Assembly: GCA_038317685.1 (NCBI GenBank)
Contig: JBBQBQ010000077.1
Span: forward strand, 1 to 14,112
DNA length: 14,112 bases
From: JBBQBQ01 sp038317685
GTDB lineage: Bacteria; Desulfobacterota; Desulfuromonadia; Desulfuromonadales; DDH964
Reading direction: 5' to 3'
The notes under the pieces were generated by a model. The model ran no database searches. It saw only the letters and a program-made list of their open reading frames with translations, and was not told the DNA's origin. The position numbers and the translations under genes are program-made. This document shows positions 7,280 through 13,701 of this stretch, one piece after another. Positions within the stretch are counted from its first letter, which is position 1; every line of letters begins with the position of its first letter.

Positions 7280-8086
7280 ATGGGTGAACGCGGAAAAAAA
7301 ACCATCCTTATTCTCGGGGCGGAAGGAGTGATCGGCAGCCTCCTGACGGAGCGACTCGCCGGCGACTATCAGCTCCTGGCCTCGGACATTTCGGATCAAA
7401 GACCCCGTCCCCCGGGCATCCTGGACATTGACATCCGCGATTACGACGGGCTTCTGGCCGCGATCCCCGCGGGGGTTGAGGTGCTGGTCAATGTCACCGC
7501 CCTTCCCGCCATGCCGGAGTTGCCGGAACCGCGGGATCTGCCCGCCCTTTCCGAACTCTATGTCCGCGGATCCTACAATGTCTTTGCCGCCGCCTGCCAG
7601 CTTGGAATCCCGCGGGTCATATTCGCCAGTTCGGGGCAGGTCACCGGCAACTACGAAGTCGAAGGGGTGAGCAGGCTCGGTCGTCCGATTTCAAGTGAGG
7701 ATCCACCAAACCCCAGCAGCGTCTACGGGGCCATGAAATGCTGCGCGGAGTCGTTCGGCCAATTATTCGCGGCGAAGAAAGGTTTGAGTGTTATCTCTCT
7801 TCGTCTCGGCACGGTCCCGAAGGATGAAGGGACCCTGCTCAGGAGAGGACCGAGAGGCAGACGCACCATCTTGAGCAACCAGGATACGGTCGGACTGTTT
7901 CGGGCGGCCATTGAAACCGATGTCCATTATGGGATTTTTTACGGTGTGTCGGATAATCCGGAGAGACCCTGGGAGATCTCCGATGCCATCGAAAAACTCG
8001 GATATCGGCCAGAGGAAAACTCCGCCGATCTGCTGAAAAAACCCCGGGGTCTCAAGAAGTGGGTTTTCGGATGGGGGTGCCGGTAG
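7280..8086 (+). CDS. NAD-dependent epimerase/dehydratase family protein (uronate-dehydrogenase-like SDR)
   Basis: 268 aa, an extended SDR fold. The Rossmann nucleotide motif GAEGVIG lies at 13-19 and Asp36 at the end of the second strand favours NAD over NADP. The catalytic set is Ser117/118 in FASSGQV, Tyr149 and Lys153 in YGAMK. The C-terminal half (LSNQDTVGLFRAAIETD, GIFYGVSDN, W-E-I-S-DAIEKLGYRPEENS) resembles bacterial uronate dehydrogenases, which oxidise uronic acids to aldaro-lactones, more than the UDP-sugar epimerases. That resemblance is from memory. The ribosome-binding site is weak (AGGA about 14 bases upstream), which fits a gene translated after the upstream beta-barrel gene. 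The neighbouring diacid-type chemoreceptor on the other strand makes a link to sugar acids tempting but unproven. The GxxGxxG cofactor motif is intact. Confidence 0.82.
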   Translation: MGERGKKTILILGAEGVIGSLLTERLAGDYQLLASDISDQRPRPPGILDIDIRDYDGLLAAIPAGVEVLVNVTALPAMPELPEPRDLPALSELYVRGSYNVFAAACQLGIPRVIFASSGQVTGNYEVEGVSRLGRPISSEDPPNPSSVYGAMKCCAESFGQLFAAKKGLSVISLRLGTVPKDEGTLLRRGPRGRRTILSNQDTVGLFRAAIETDVHYGIFYGVSDNPERPWEISDAIEKLGYRPEENSADLLKKPRGLKKWVFGWGCR

Positions 8087-8130
8087 GGACGGGAATCGGG
8101 ACGACGGGATGATGAGGGCCGGCCTCAAGC

Positions 8131-8180
8131 AAGGGTCCAGTCTCCAAAGATCAAATTTGATCTTTGAAGGCTGGACCCTT
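8131..8180. repeat. 50-bp near-perfect palindrome, bidirectional terminator or REP/MITE-like element
   Basis: Left arm 8131-8155 begins AAGGGTCCAG and right arm 8156-8180 ends CTGGACCCTT. The arms match at 23 of 25 positions, meeting at AAATTT with essentially no loop. It sits between the convergent SDR and chemoreceptor genes and is followed by TTTTTTT and AAAAAAA runs (8184-8197), so it could terminate transcription from both sides. A 25-bp stem is unusually long for a terminator, and a related GGACCCC motif follows at 8206-8212, which suggests a palindromic mobile repeat reused as a terminator. Confidence 0.8.
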
Positions 8181-8223
8181 TAAGTTTTTTTAAAAAAATC
8201 AGATCGGACCCCGGGAATAAGGG

Positions 8224-9081
8224 TTATTTATTGACGGAAGCCACCAGCAAATCAACCGAGTTTTGAATCTCTCCGATGACCTGGCTTATATCCTTCACCG
8301 ACCGGGACTGCTCGATCGATATCAGGGAAGTTTGATTGCTGGTTGAGGTTACTTCGGCCATCGCGGCCTGAATCTCGGTCAGGATGACCGGGATCTGTTC
8401 GGCGGAGGAGGCGCTGTTGGCTGCCAACTTCCGGATTTCATCGGCGACGACGGAAAACCCCCGGCCGGAGTCCCCGGCCTGGGCCGCCAGGATCGCGGCA
8501 TTCAACCCGAGCAGCTTGGTCCGATCAGCCACCTCCAGGATGAAATCCAAGATGGTGTGGGTCGCTTTGACTTTCTCGTCGGCCTCGAGAACCGTCTGCG
8601 CCACGGTATCGCTGGTGGCGGCCAGTTCTTTCGAGCCCGCGGAAATCGCTTCGATCGCGTCGGCCACCTTTTGGACATTGACCGAGACCTTGGTGACCAC
8701 ATCCCGGATCAGGTTCATGTGTTCCATCTCTTTGATCCGCGCGGCGATGACCGCCGAGGCGATCTTGGCGATCGGCTTGACCGTTTCGATCGGTCCGCCG
8801 ATCCCGAAGGTACCGACTCTCTGCCCTTCGACCGCGATCAGGCAGTTGTAGCCCTCCCGCATTTTGCCTTCGCTGCGGGAGGCGTCTTCCTCGGTGATGG
8901 CAATGGCATCGACAGCGCCACTCATGATCCTGGTGGCGCCGCCATGCCGGACTCCCAACCGTTCTTTGCGGCTGTCACCGATGATGACCCCGTCCGTATC
9001 ACAAACAATCATGTTGTATCCGGTTTCAGCCGAAACGAAATCCACCAGCTGCTGGGCCAGTTCCGTGGTGAGTTCGTACAT
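8224..9081 (-). CDS. Soluble methyl-accepting chemotaxis protein with N-terminal sugar-diacid recognition domain
   Basis: 285 aa, with no transmembrane segment or HAMP, so a cytosolic chemoreceptor. Residues about 3-112 resemble the sugar-diacid-recognition domain of CdaR-type regulators: ELAQQLVDFV, YNMIVCDTDGVIIGDS, RLGVRHGGA, EEDA, REGYNCLIAVEGQRVGTFGIGGP and ETVKPIAKIA. Residues 120-285 are the MCP signalling hairpin with the tip EVADRTKLLGLNAAILAAQAG at 183-203 and GRGFSVVADEIRKLA. The tip departs from the consensus AAIEAARAG: the conserved Glu is Leu198, the conserved Arg is Gln201 and the usual Q-T-N asparagine is Lys189. ATG 9081 is chosen because GGAGG lies six bases upstream; a GTG at 9087 would leave no spacing. 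No che genes adjoin. It probably responds to an organic diacid or related metabolite inside the cell; the ligand is inferred. Confidence 0.87.
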   Translation of the reverse strand: MYELTTELAQQLVDFVSAETGYNMIVCDTDGVIIGDSRKERLGVRHGGATRIMSGAVDAIAITEEDASRSEGKMREGYNCLIAVEGQRVGTFGIGGPIETVKPIAKIASAVIAARIKEMEHMNLIRDVVTKVSVNVQKVADAIEAISAGSKELAATSDTVAQTVLEADEKVKATHTILDFILEVADRTKLLGLNAAILAAQAGDSGRGFSVVADEIRKLAANSASSAEQIPVILTEIQAAMAEVTSTSNQTSLISIEQSRSVKDISQVIGEIQNSVDLLVASVNK

Positions 9082-9125
9082 GAGCACCCTCCATTTCCCG
9101 GGGACTGCCTCGGGTCAAGATCCTG

Positions 9126-9159
9126 AGATCAGGGCAAAAATGGTTTGTATCCCTGATCT
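9126..9159. repeat. 9-bp perfect inverted repeat in the chemoreceptor leader
   Basis: AGATCAGGG (9126-9134) and CCCTGATCT (9151-9159) around a 16-nt A/T-rich centre, about 30 nt upstream of the GGAGG of the chemoreceptor gene. It could be an operator or an RNA hairpin. No T-tract argues against a terminator. Confidence 0.6.
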
Positions 9160-9201
9160 GAACAGGACCTCGACGTGAGTGAAGTGAATAACCAAGTCAA
9201 G

Positions 9202-9230
9202 TTATTATCATGCCTCAGCGCCGTTGCCAA
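9202..9230 (-). promoter_or_regulatory. Possible promoter for the diacid chemoreceptor
   Basis: TTGGCA (9230-9225), 17 nt, TAATAA (9207-9202) on the minus strand; an overlapping GATAAT gives a better -10 box at 15-nt spacing. It lies directly after the probable thrC terminator, where a new transcription unit would be expected. Confidence 0.3.
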
Positions 9231-9269
9231 AGAAAACAGCCCGCCAGGCAAAAATGCCGGAACGGGCTG
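9231..9269 (-). terminator. Probable rho-independent terminator of thrC
   Basis: On the minus strand CAGCCCG (9269-9263) pairs with CGGGCTG (9243-9237), with an inner GGCA/TGCC stem after an unpaired internal loop, followed by TTTTC (9236-9232). The internal loop makes it weaker than the other terminators in the window. Confidence 0.6.
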
Positions 9270-9380
9270 GTGGCTTTGCAGAAGAATATTCAATGGTCAT
9301 CCCTTGCGTGGCTCCCATCGGCAAAAGGTTCCGTCGGTCATCCGCCAGCGCGGGGCTGAACCCCGGGCGTAAGGGCCAGG

Positions 9381-10769
9381 TCACAAGGCGTGGGCCGCGA
9401 CGTAGGCTTTGATCGCCGCGGTGTCGGCATCGATGATTTCACAGCGCCGCTCCCGCCCTTCGATGCCGGCCAGGGACTCGGGTCGGGTCGGGTCCTGGCC
9501 GATCGCTTGCTGGACCGCCTCGGCGAACTTGGCCGGATGCGCCGTGGCGAGGCAGACGACCGGAGTGTCGCCGTCAGCCAGGGTCTGTCCGGCGTGAACG
9601 CCGACGGCGGTGTGGGGGTCGAGGAGATAGCCGGTGGCGGCGTGGAAGTCACGAATGGTGGCGACGGTCTGCTCGCGGTCAACGGTGAGGGCCTGAAAAT
9701 CCTCGCTGACCCGGGCGCGCTGGGCAGCGCTGAAGGTCATCCGGCCGCTGCGCCCGAAATCTGTCATCGCCGCGGTGACGGCGGCGGGGTCCTGGTCGCA
9801 GAGGTAGAAAAGGTAGCGCTCGAAGTTGCTGGCGACCTGGATGTCCATCGATGGGGAGAGGGTCGGGACGACTGTTCCCAGCGAGTAGTCGCCGTCGCGG
9901 ACGAAGCGGGTGAGGATGTTGTTCTCGTTGGTCGCCAGGATCAGTTTGCGGATCGGCAGCCCCATCCGCTTGGCGACGTAACCGGCGAAGATGTCTCCGA
10001 AGTTGCCGGTGGGGACGGCAAAGTCAAGGTCGCTGCAGCCGGTGGCCCGGTGCACCTGACCCCAGGCGTAGAAGTAGTAGACGACCTGGGCCAAAACCCG
10101 CGCCCAGTTGATGGAGTTGACGGCGCCGAGGGCGTACCCGGACTTGAAAGGGAGGTCGCCGAAGATCTCCTTGACGATCCGCTGGCCGTCGTCAAAGGTG
10201 CCCCGGATCGCCAGGTTGAAGACGTTGGGGTCGGTGACCGTCGTCATCTGCAATTCCTGGATCGGCGAAACCTTGCCGTGGGGATGGAGGATGAAGATGT
10301 TGATGTTCTGCTTCCCCCGAACCCCGTAGATGGCGGCGCTGCCGGTGTCGCCCGAGGTGGCGCCGACGATGTTGAGGTGTTCGCCGCGTTCGGCTAGAAG
10401 GTATTCGAAGAGGTTGCCGAGGAACTGCAGGGCGACGTCCTTGAAGGCCAGGGTCGGCCCGTGGAAGAGTTCCAGGATGTAGACTCCGTCGCGCTGCACG
10501 ACCGGGGTGATCTCGGGGTGGGTGAAGCTCCCGTAGGAGCGGTCGACGAGGGTCTTCAGGTCGGCGGCCGGCAGGTCCCCGACGTAGCGGGAGAGGATCT
10601 GGAAGGCCAGCTCCGGATAATCGAGCATGGCCAGGGCCTCGAGGTCTCCGGCGGAGAGGGTCGGAATGGTTTCGGGGAGCAGCAGCCCGCCATCGTCGGC
10701 GAGACCCATCATGACGGCGTCTTTAAAGGACAGGCCGCGGACCCCGCCACGGGTGCTCAGGTAGCGCAT
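9381..10769 (-). CDS. thrC: Threonine synthase
   Basis: 462 aa, matching the longer bacterial/fungal-type threonine synthase. This PLP enzyme converts O-phospho-L-homoserine to L-threonine in the cytosol. The N-terminus MRYLSTRGGVRGLSFKDAVMMGLADDGGLLLPE is characteristic. Lys110 in HGPTLAFKDVALQF binds PLP as a Schiff base, the phosphate-binding loop SGDTGSAA lies at 139-146, and VPTGNFGDIFAGY is the conserved mid-protein motif. ATG 10769 has AAGGAG seven bases upstream; an in-frame extension upstream lacks homology and overlaps the candidate promoter. The gene is separated from maeB by a strong terminator, so it should have its own promoter. hom and thrB are not in the window. Confidence 0.97.
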   Translation of the reverse strand: MRYLSTRGGVRGLSFKDAVMMGLADDGGLLLPETIPTLSAGDLEALAMLDYPELAFQILSRYVGDLPAADLKTLVDRSYGSFTHPEITPVVQRDGVYILELFHGPTLAFKDVALQFLGNLFEYLLAERGEHLNIVGATSGDTGSAAIYGVRGKQNINIFILHPHGKVSPIQELQMTTVTDPNVFNLAIRGTFDDGQRIVKEIFGDLPFKSGYALGAVNSINWARVLAQVVYYFYAWGQVHRATGCSDLDFAVPTGNFGDIFAGYVAKRMGLPIRKLILATNENNILTRFVRDGDYSLGTVVPTLSPSMDIQVASNFERYLFYLCDQDPAAVTAAMTDFGRSGRMTFSAAQRARVSEDFQALTVDREQTVATIRDFHAATGYLLDPHTAVGVHAGQTLADGDTPVVCLATAHPAKFAEAVQQAIGQDPTRPESLAGIEGRERRCEIIDADTAAIKAYVAAHAL

Positions 10770-10821
10770 CGGTCTTCTCCTTATTCGGTCCGGCGGTCGC
10801 CGCCGGGAGTTGGGAGGCGCC

Positions 10822-10830
10822 ATCTTAGCA
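10822..10830 (-). promoter_or_regulatory. Possible extended -10 promoter for thrC
   Basis: On the minus strand TGC directly precedes TAAGAT (10830-10822), an extended -10 element 53 nt upstream of the thrC ATG and downstream of the maeB terminator. No convincing -35 box is present. Confidence 0.4.
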
Positions 10831-10864
10831 GGAATGGGCGGGCCAGGGAAGGGGGCGCAGGGAG

Positions 10865-10898
10865 AAAAAACCGGGGGAGCGGCGAGCCGCTCCCCCGG
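10865..10898 (-). terminator. Rho-independent terminator of maeB
   Basis: Minus strand: CCGGGGGAGCGGC (10898-10886), two-base loop TC, GCCGCTCCCCCGG (10883-10871), a perfect 13-bp GC-rich stem, then TTTTTT (10870-10865). It lies 30 nt after the maeB stop. Confidence 0.95.
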
Positions 10899-10928
10899 GG
10901 AGTGCCGATGGGATATGCAGGATGCCGA

Positions 10929-13193
10929 TCAGACCTTTTTAGCGGCTTCCTGGGCATCGACCACGGCCACGGCGGCCATGTTGATGATGTCGCCGATGTC
11001 GTCGCCGCGCTGCAGGACGTGGACCGGTTTTTTCATCCCCATCAGGATCGGACCGACCGTTTCGGCGCCGCCCAGCTTGTTGAGGAGTTTGTAGCAGATG
11101 TTCCCCGACTGCAGGTCCGGGAAGATCAGGACGTTGGCGTCCCCTTTGAGCTTGGAGAAGGGGTACTGGTTAGCCATCAGCTCCGGGTCGAGAGCGACAT
11201 TGGCCTGGACCTCGCCGTCGACGATCAGTTCCGGAGCCCGTTCCTTGACGAGGGCCGTGGCCCGTTTGACCTTCAGGGTCAGCGGATGCTCGGCGCTGCC
11301 GAAGTTGGAAAAGGAGAGCATCGCGACCCGGGGCTCGACCTCGAACTGGCGGGCCTTCTGGGCGGTGAGGATGGCGGTTTCGGCCAGTTCCTCGGCGGTC
11401 GGCTCGATATTCACCGTGGCGTCCGCGCAGAAGACCACGGTCTTCTTGAAGACCAGCATGTAGAGGCCGTGGACTTTAGAGAGCCCTTCCTGTTTGCCGA
11501 TGACTTCGAGGGCCGGGCGGATGGTGTCGGGATAGTGATGGTTGAGGCCGGAGAGGAGCGCATCGGCATCGCCGTGCTGGACCATCATCGCCCCGTAGTA
11601 GTTGCGGTTCTTCTTGATCAGGCGTTTCGCTTCGGCCCGAGTCACCCCTTTGCGCTGGCGCAGGGCGAAGAGTTCGTCGATATAGTCGCCGCGGCTCTGG
11701 GCGGTCTCCGGATCGATGATCTCCACTCCTTTCAGTTCCAGCCCGAGGATCTCCATGCGGTGGCGGATCTCCTGCTCGTTGCCGAGGAGGATCGGGATGG
11801 CGATCCCTTCATCGACGAGGACCTGGGCGGCGCGCAGAATCTTGTCCTCCTCCCCTTCAGGAAAGACGACGCGCTTGGGCGCCGCCTTGGCCTTGTTGAT
11901 GAGGGTGCGCATGATCTCCTTGGAACGCCCTTGCAGGGCTTCCAGCTGTTCCTTATACTTTTCCATGTCGGCAATCGGCCGGCGCGCCACGCCGCTGTCC
12001 ATGGCGGCCTGGGCGACCGCAGGAGCGACGTGGAGCAGGACCCGAGGATCAAAGGGCTTGGGAATCAGGTATTCGCGGCCGAAGGTGATTTCAACGTTAC
12101 CGTATGCTTTGCGGACGGCGTCCGGGACATCCTGCTTGGCGAGGTTGGCGAGGGCCATGCAGGCGGCCATCTTCATCTCGTCGTTGATGGCGCTGGCCTG
12201 GGTGTCGAGGGCACCCCGGAAGAGGAACGGGAAGCAGAGGACATTGTTGACCTGGTTCGGGTAGTCGCTACGGCCGGTGCCGACGATGACGTCGTCGCGC
12301 ACCGCCTTGGCATCATCCGGAGTGATCTCCGGGTCGGGGTTGGCCATGGCGAAGATGATCGGGTCATTGGCCATCGATTTGACCATCTCCGGGGTGACGG
12401 CGCCTTTGGCCGAGACACCGAAGAAGACGTCGGCTCCGACCATCACTTCTTCCAGGGTTCGGACCTCGGTGTCATTGGCGAGGCGGTCCTTGTAGGGGTT
12501 CATGCCCTCGGTGCGGCCCTTGAAGATGACACCTTTGGTGTCGCAGGCGTAAAGATTTTCCGGCCGGGCACCGAGGACCAGCGCCATGTTGGCGCAGGCG
12601 ATGCCGGCGGCACCGGCGCCGTTGACGACGATCTTGACCTCGGAGATCTTTTTCCCGACCACTTCCAGGGCATTGAGGAGCCCGGCATTGGCAATGATCG
12701 CGGTGCCGTGCTGATCGTCGTGGAAGACCGGGATGTTCATGATCTTCTTGAGTTCTTCCTCGATATAGAAGCACTCGGGCCCCTTGATGTCCTCGAGGTT
12801 GATCCCGCCGAAGGTCGGCTCCAGAATCTTCACGGTGCGGATGATCTCATCCGAATCCTTGGTGTTGAGCTCGATGTCGAAAACATCGACGTCGGCGAAA
12901 CGCTTGAAGAGGACCCCTTTCCCTTCCATGACCGGTTTGCCTGCCAGGGCGCCGATATCCCCGAGACCGAGGACTGCGGTGCCGTTGGAGACGACTGCCA
13001 CCAGATTCCCCTTGGCGGTGTACTCGTAGGCTAAGTTTGGATTTTTCTCGATTTCCAGACATGGCTCGGCTACCCCGGGGCTATAGGCCAGAGACAGATC
13101 ACGACTGGTGGCGCAGGGTTTGGTGGTGATGACTTCGATCTTACCTTTGCGCCCCGAACTGTGATAATCCAGGGCATCCTGACGTTTGGACAT
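10929..13193 (-). CDS. maeB: NADP-type malic enzyme with C-terminal phosphotransacetylase-like domain (MaeB)
   Basis: 754 aa, the size of the two-domain MaeB family. It decarboxylates L-malate oxidatively to pyruvate, CO2 and NAD(P)H. Residues 1-420 are the malic enzyme part: LAYSPGVAEPC with Tyr37, VLFKRFADVDVFDIEL (94-109), metal ligands in INLEDIKGPE (Glu134, Asp135) and HDDQHGTAI (Asp160), the dinucleotide motif GAGAAG at 192-197, and ANPDPEITP. Residues about 430-754 resemble phosphate acetyltransferase (RVVFPEGEEDKILRAAQ, YYGAMMVQHGDADALLSG, IFPDLQSGNICYKL). In characterised MaeB proteins this domain is regulatory, sensing acetyl-CoA, rather than catalytic. ATG 13193 has AAGGAG seven bases upstream. 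It is monocistronic: a strong promoter and long leader upstream, a strong terminator downstream. Cofactor preference (NADP versus NAD) cannot be settled here. Confidence 0.96.
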   Translation of the reverse strand: MSKRQDALDYHSSGRKGKIEVITTKPCATSRDLSLAYSPGVAEPCLEIEKNPNLAYEYTAKGNLVAVVSNGTAVLGLGDIGALAGKPVMEGKGVLFKRFADVDVFDIELNTKDSDEIIRTVKILEPTFGGINLEDIKGPECFYIEEELKKIMNIPVFHDDQHGTAIIANAGLLNALEVVGKKISEVKIVVNGAGAAGIACANMALVLGARPENLYACDTKGVIFKGRTEGMNPYKDRLANDTEVRTLEEVMVGADVFFGVSAKGAVTPEMVKSMANDPIIFAMANPDPEITPDDAKAVRDDVIVGTGRSDYPNQVNNVLCFPFLFRGALDTQASAINDEMKMAACMALANLAKQDVPDAVRKAYGNVEITFGREYLIPKPFDPRVLLHVAPAVAQAAMDSGVARRPIADMEKYKEQLEALQGRSKEIMRTLINKAKAAPKRVVFPEGEEDKILRAAQVLVDEGIAIPILLGNEQEIRHRMEILGLELKGVEIIDPETAQSRGDYIDELFALRQRKGVTRAEAKRLIKKNRNYYGAMMVQHGDADALLSGLNHHYPDTIRPALEVIGKQEGLSKVHGLYMLVFKKTVVFCADATVNIEPTAEELAETAILTAQKARQFEVEPRVAMLSFSNFGSAEHPLTLKVKRATALVKERAPELIVDGEVQANVALDPELMANQYPFSKLKGDANVLIFPDLQSGNICYKLLNKLGGAETVGPILMGMKKPVHVLQRGDDIGDIINMAAVAVVDAQEAAKKV

Positions 13194-13220
13194 AAAGATT
13201 CTCCTTTTGGCTGAGTTGGT

Positions 13221-13248
13221 TTCGACCCTTCACAAAGGCGGGGTCGAA
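13221..13248. repeat. 8-bp inverted repeat in the maeB leader
   Basis: TTCGACCC (13221-13228) and GGGTCGAA (13241-13248) are exact inverted repeats with a 12-nt centre, about 14 nt upstream of the maeB ribosome-binding site. It may be an mRNA hairpin or an operator; no T-tract follows. Confidence 0.6.
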
Positions 13249-13331
13249 GGCGAAATGAGTTTGCTGTTTGGTGGAGTGAAAAACAGTTTTGCTAAAAAAA
13301 CACCATGCAATTTTATTCCGATTAAATCCGG

Positions 13332-13360
13332 AAAATATGCCTGAGACAGTAACTTGTCAA
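13332..13360 (-). promoter_or_regulatory. maeB sigma70 promoter
   Basis: Minus strand TTGACA (13360-13355, perfect -35), a 17-nt spacer, TATTTT (13337-13332). The predicted start near 13325 gives a leader of about 130 nt. Confidence 0.65.
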
Positions 13361-13584
13361 GAGGAATCTGGGGTCGGAGGAAAATGGCATAACGCCGTTT
13401 CAGGCTTTCAGCCCCGCTGATTCATAGCAACACGGGTGCCAAAACCCGGCCCGCTACAAAAATAGCTTCTATTTCCCGCCAGTCAATGGAGCCACTGTCG
13501 AGGGAGGTTCGATGGCTTGGTTGAATTGGGGTCGATGCTGGCGGAATTTGGCCGTCAACGGGGTATTTTCGCCCGGTTTTCCGA

Positions 13585-13613
13585 TTGACAGCCTATCGGG
13601 CAGGCGGTAAAAA
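13585..13613 (+). promoter_or_regulatory. Sigma70 promoter for the metallophosphoesterase gene
   Basis: TTGACA (13585-13590, perfect -35), a 17-nt spacer, TAAAAA (13608-13613). It starts transcription about 80 nt upstream of ATG 13702. Confidence 0.55.
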
Positions 13614-13672
13614 TGGGTCGGGTTTCCTCTCCGGGGTGGCGCCGGCGGCTGTTCGGCACAAGGCGCGACGGT

Positions 13673-13689
13673 TTGCCGCCTCACGGCAA
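13673..13689 (+). promoter_or_regulatory. Leader hairpin abutting the ribosome-binding site of the phosphoesterase gene
   Basis: TTGCCG (13673-13678), loop CCTCA, CGGCAA (13684-13689). The 3' arm overlaps the first two bases of AAGGGA (13688-13693), so the stem could limit ribosome access. The effect is inferred. Confidence 0.4.
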
Positions 13690-13701
13690 GGGAAAAGTTC
13701 G

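Larger units (their letters stand above)
9082..9380. other. 299-bp region between thrC end and the chemoreceptor start
   Basis: Read on the minus strand it holds, in order, a small 5-bp GC hairpin just after thrC (9365-9351, no T-tract), a segment with GCAAAGCC-type motifs, the probable thrC terminator, a candidate promoter for the chemoreceptor, a 9-bp inverted repeat in its leader, and the ribosome-binding site. The short open frames on the plus strand have no ribosome-binding site or recognisable product. Confidence 0.6.
13194..13701. other. 508-bp divergent intergenic region between maeB and the phosphoesterase gene
   Basis: Left part: the maeB leader (about 130 nt) with an 8-bp inverted repeat and a T/A-rich stretch, then the maeB promoter. 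Right part: a promoter and a short leader hairpin before the phosphoesterase. From about 13361 to 13584 I see only a weak hairpin (AAATAG CTT CTATTT near 13459-13473) and no convincing gene; the short frames there have no ribosome-binding site or recognisable product. Confidence 0.75.

Noticed and set aside
8557..9126. 189-codon plus-strand frame over the chemoreceptor
   Set aside because: Shadow of the MCP frame without recognisable motifs.
9175..9372. Small plus-strand frame (65 codons) in the thrC-chemoreceptor gap
   Set aside because: No ribosome-binding site, no homology recognised, and it overlaps the probable terminator and promoter.
10461..13034. 857-codon open frame on the plus strand across thrC and maeB
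   Set aside because: It is antisense to two well-identified genes, crosses the maeB terminator, and its composition (rich in D, V, G, L, H without domain motifs) is that of a GC-bias shadow frame.
13469..13684. 71-codon minus-strand frame upstream of maeB
   Set aside because: No ribosome-binding site; it covers the opposite-strand promoter and leader of the phosphoesterase gene.
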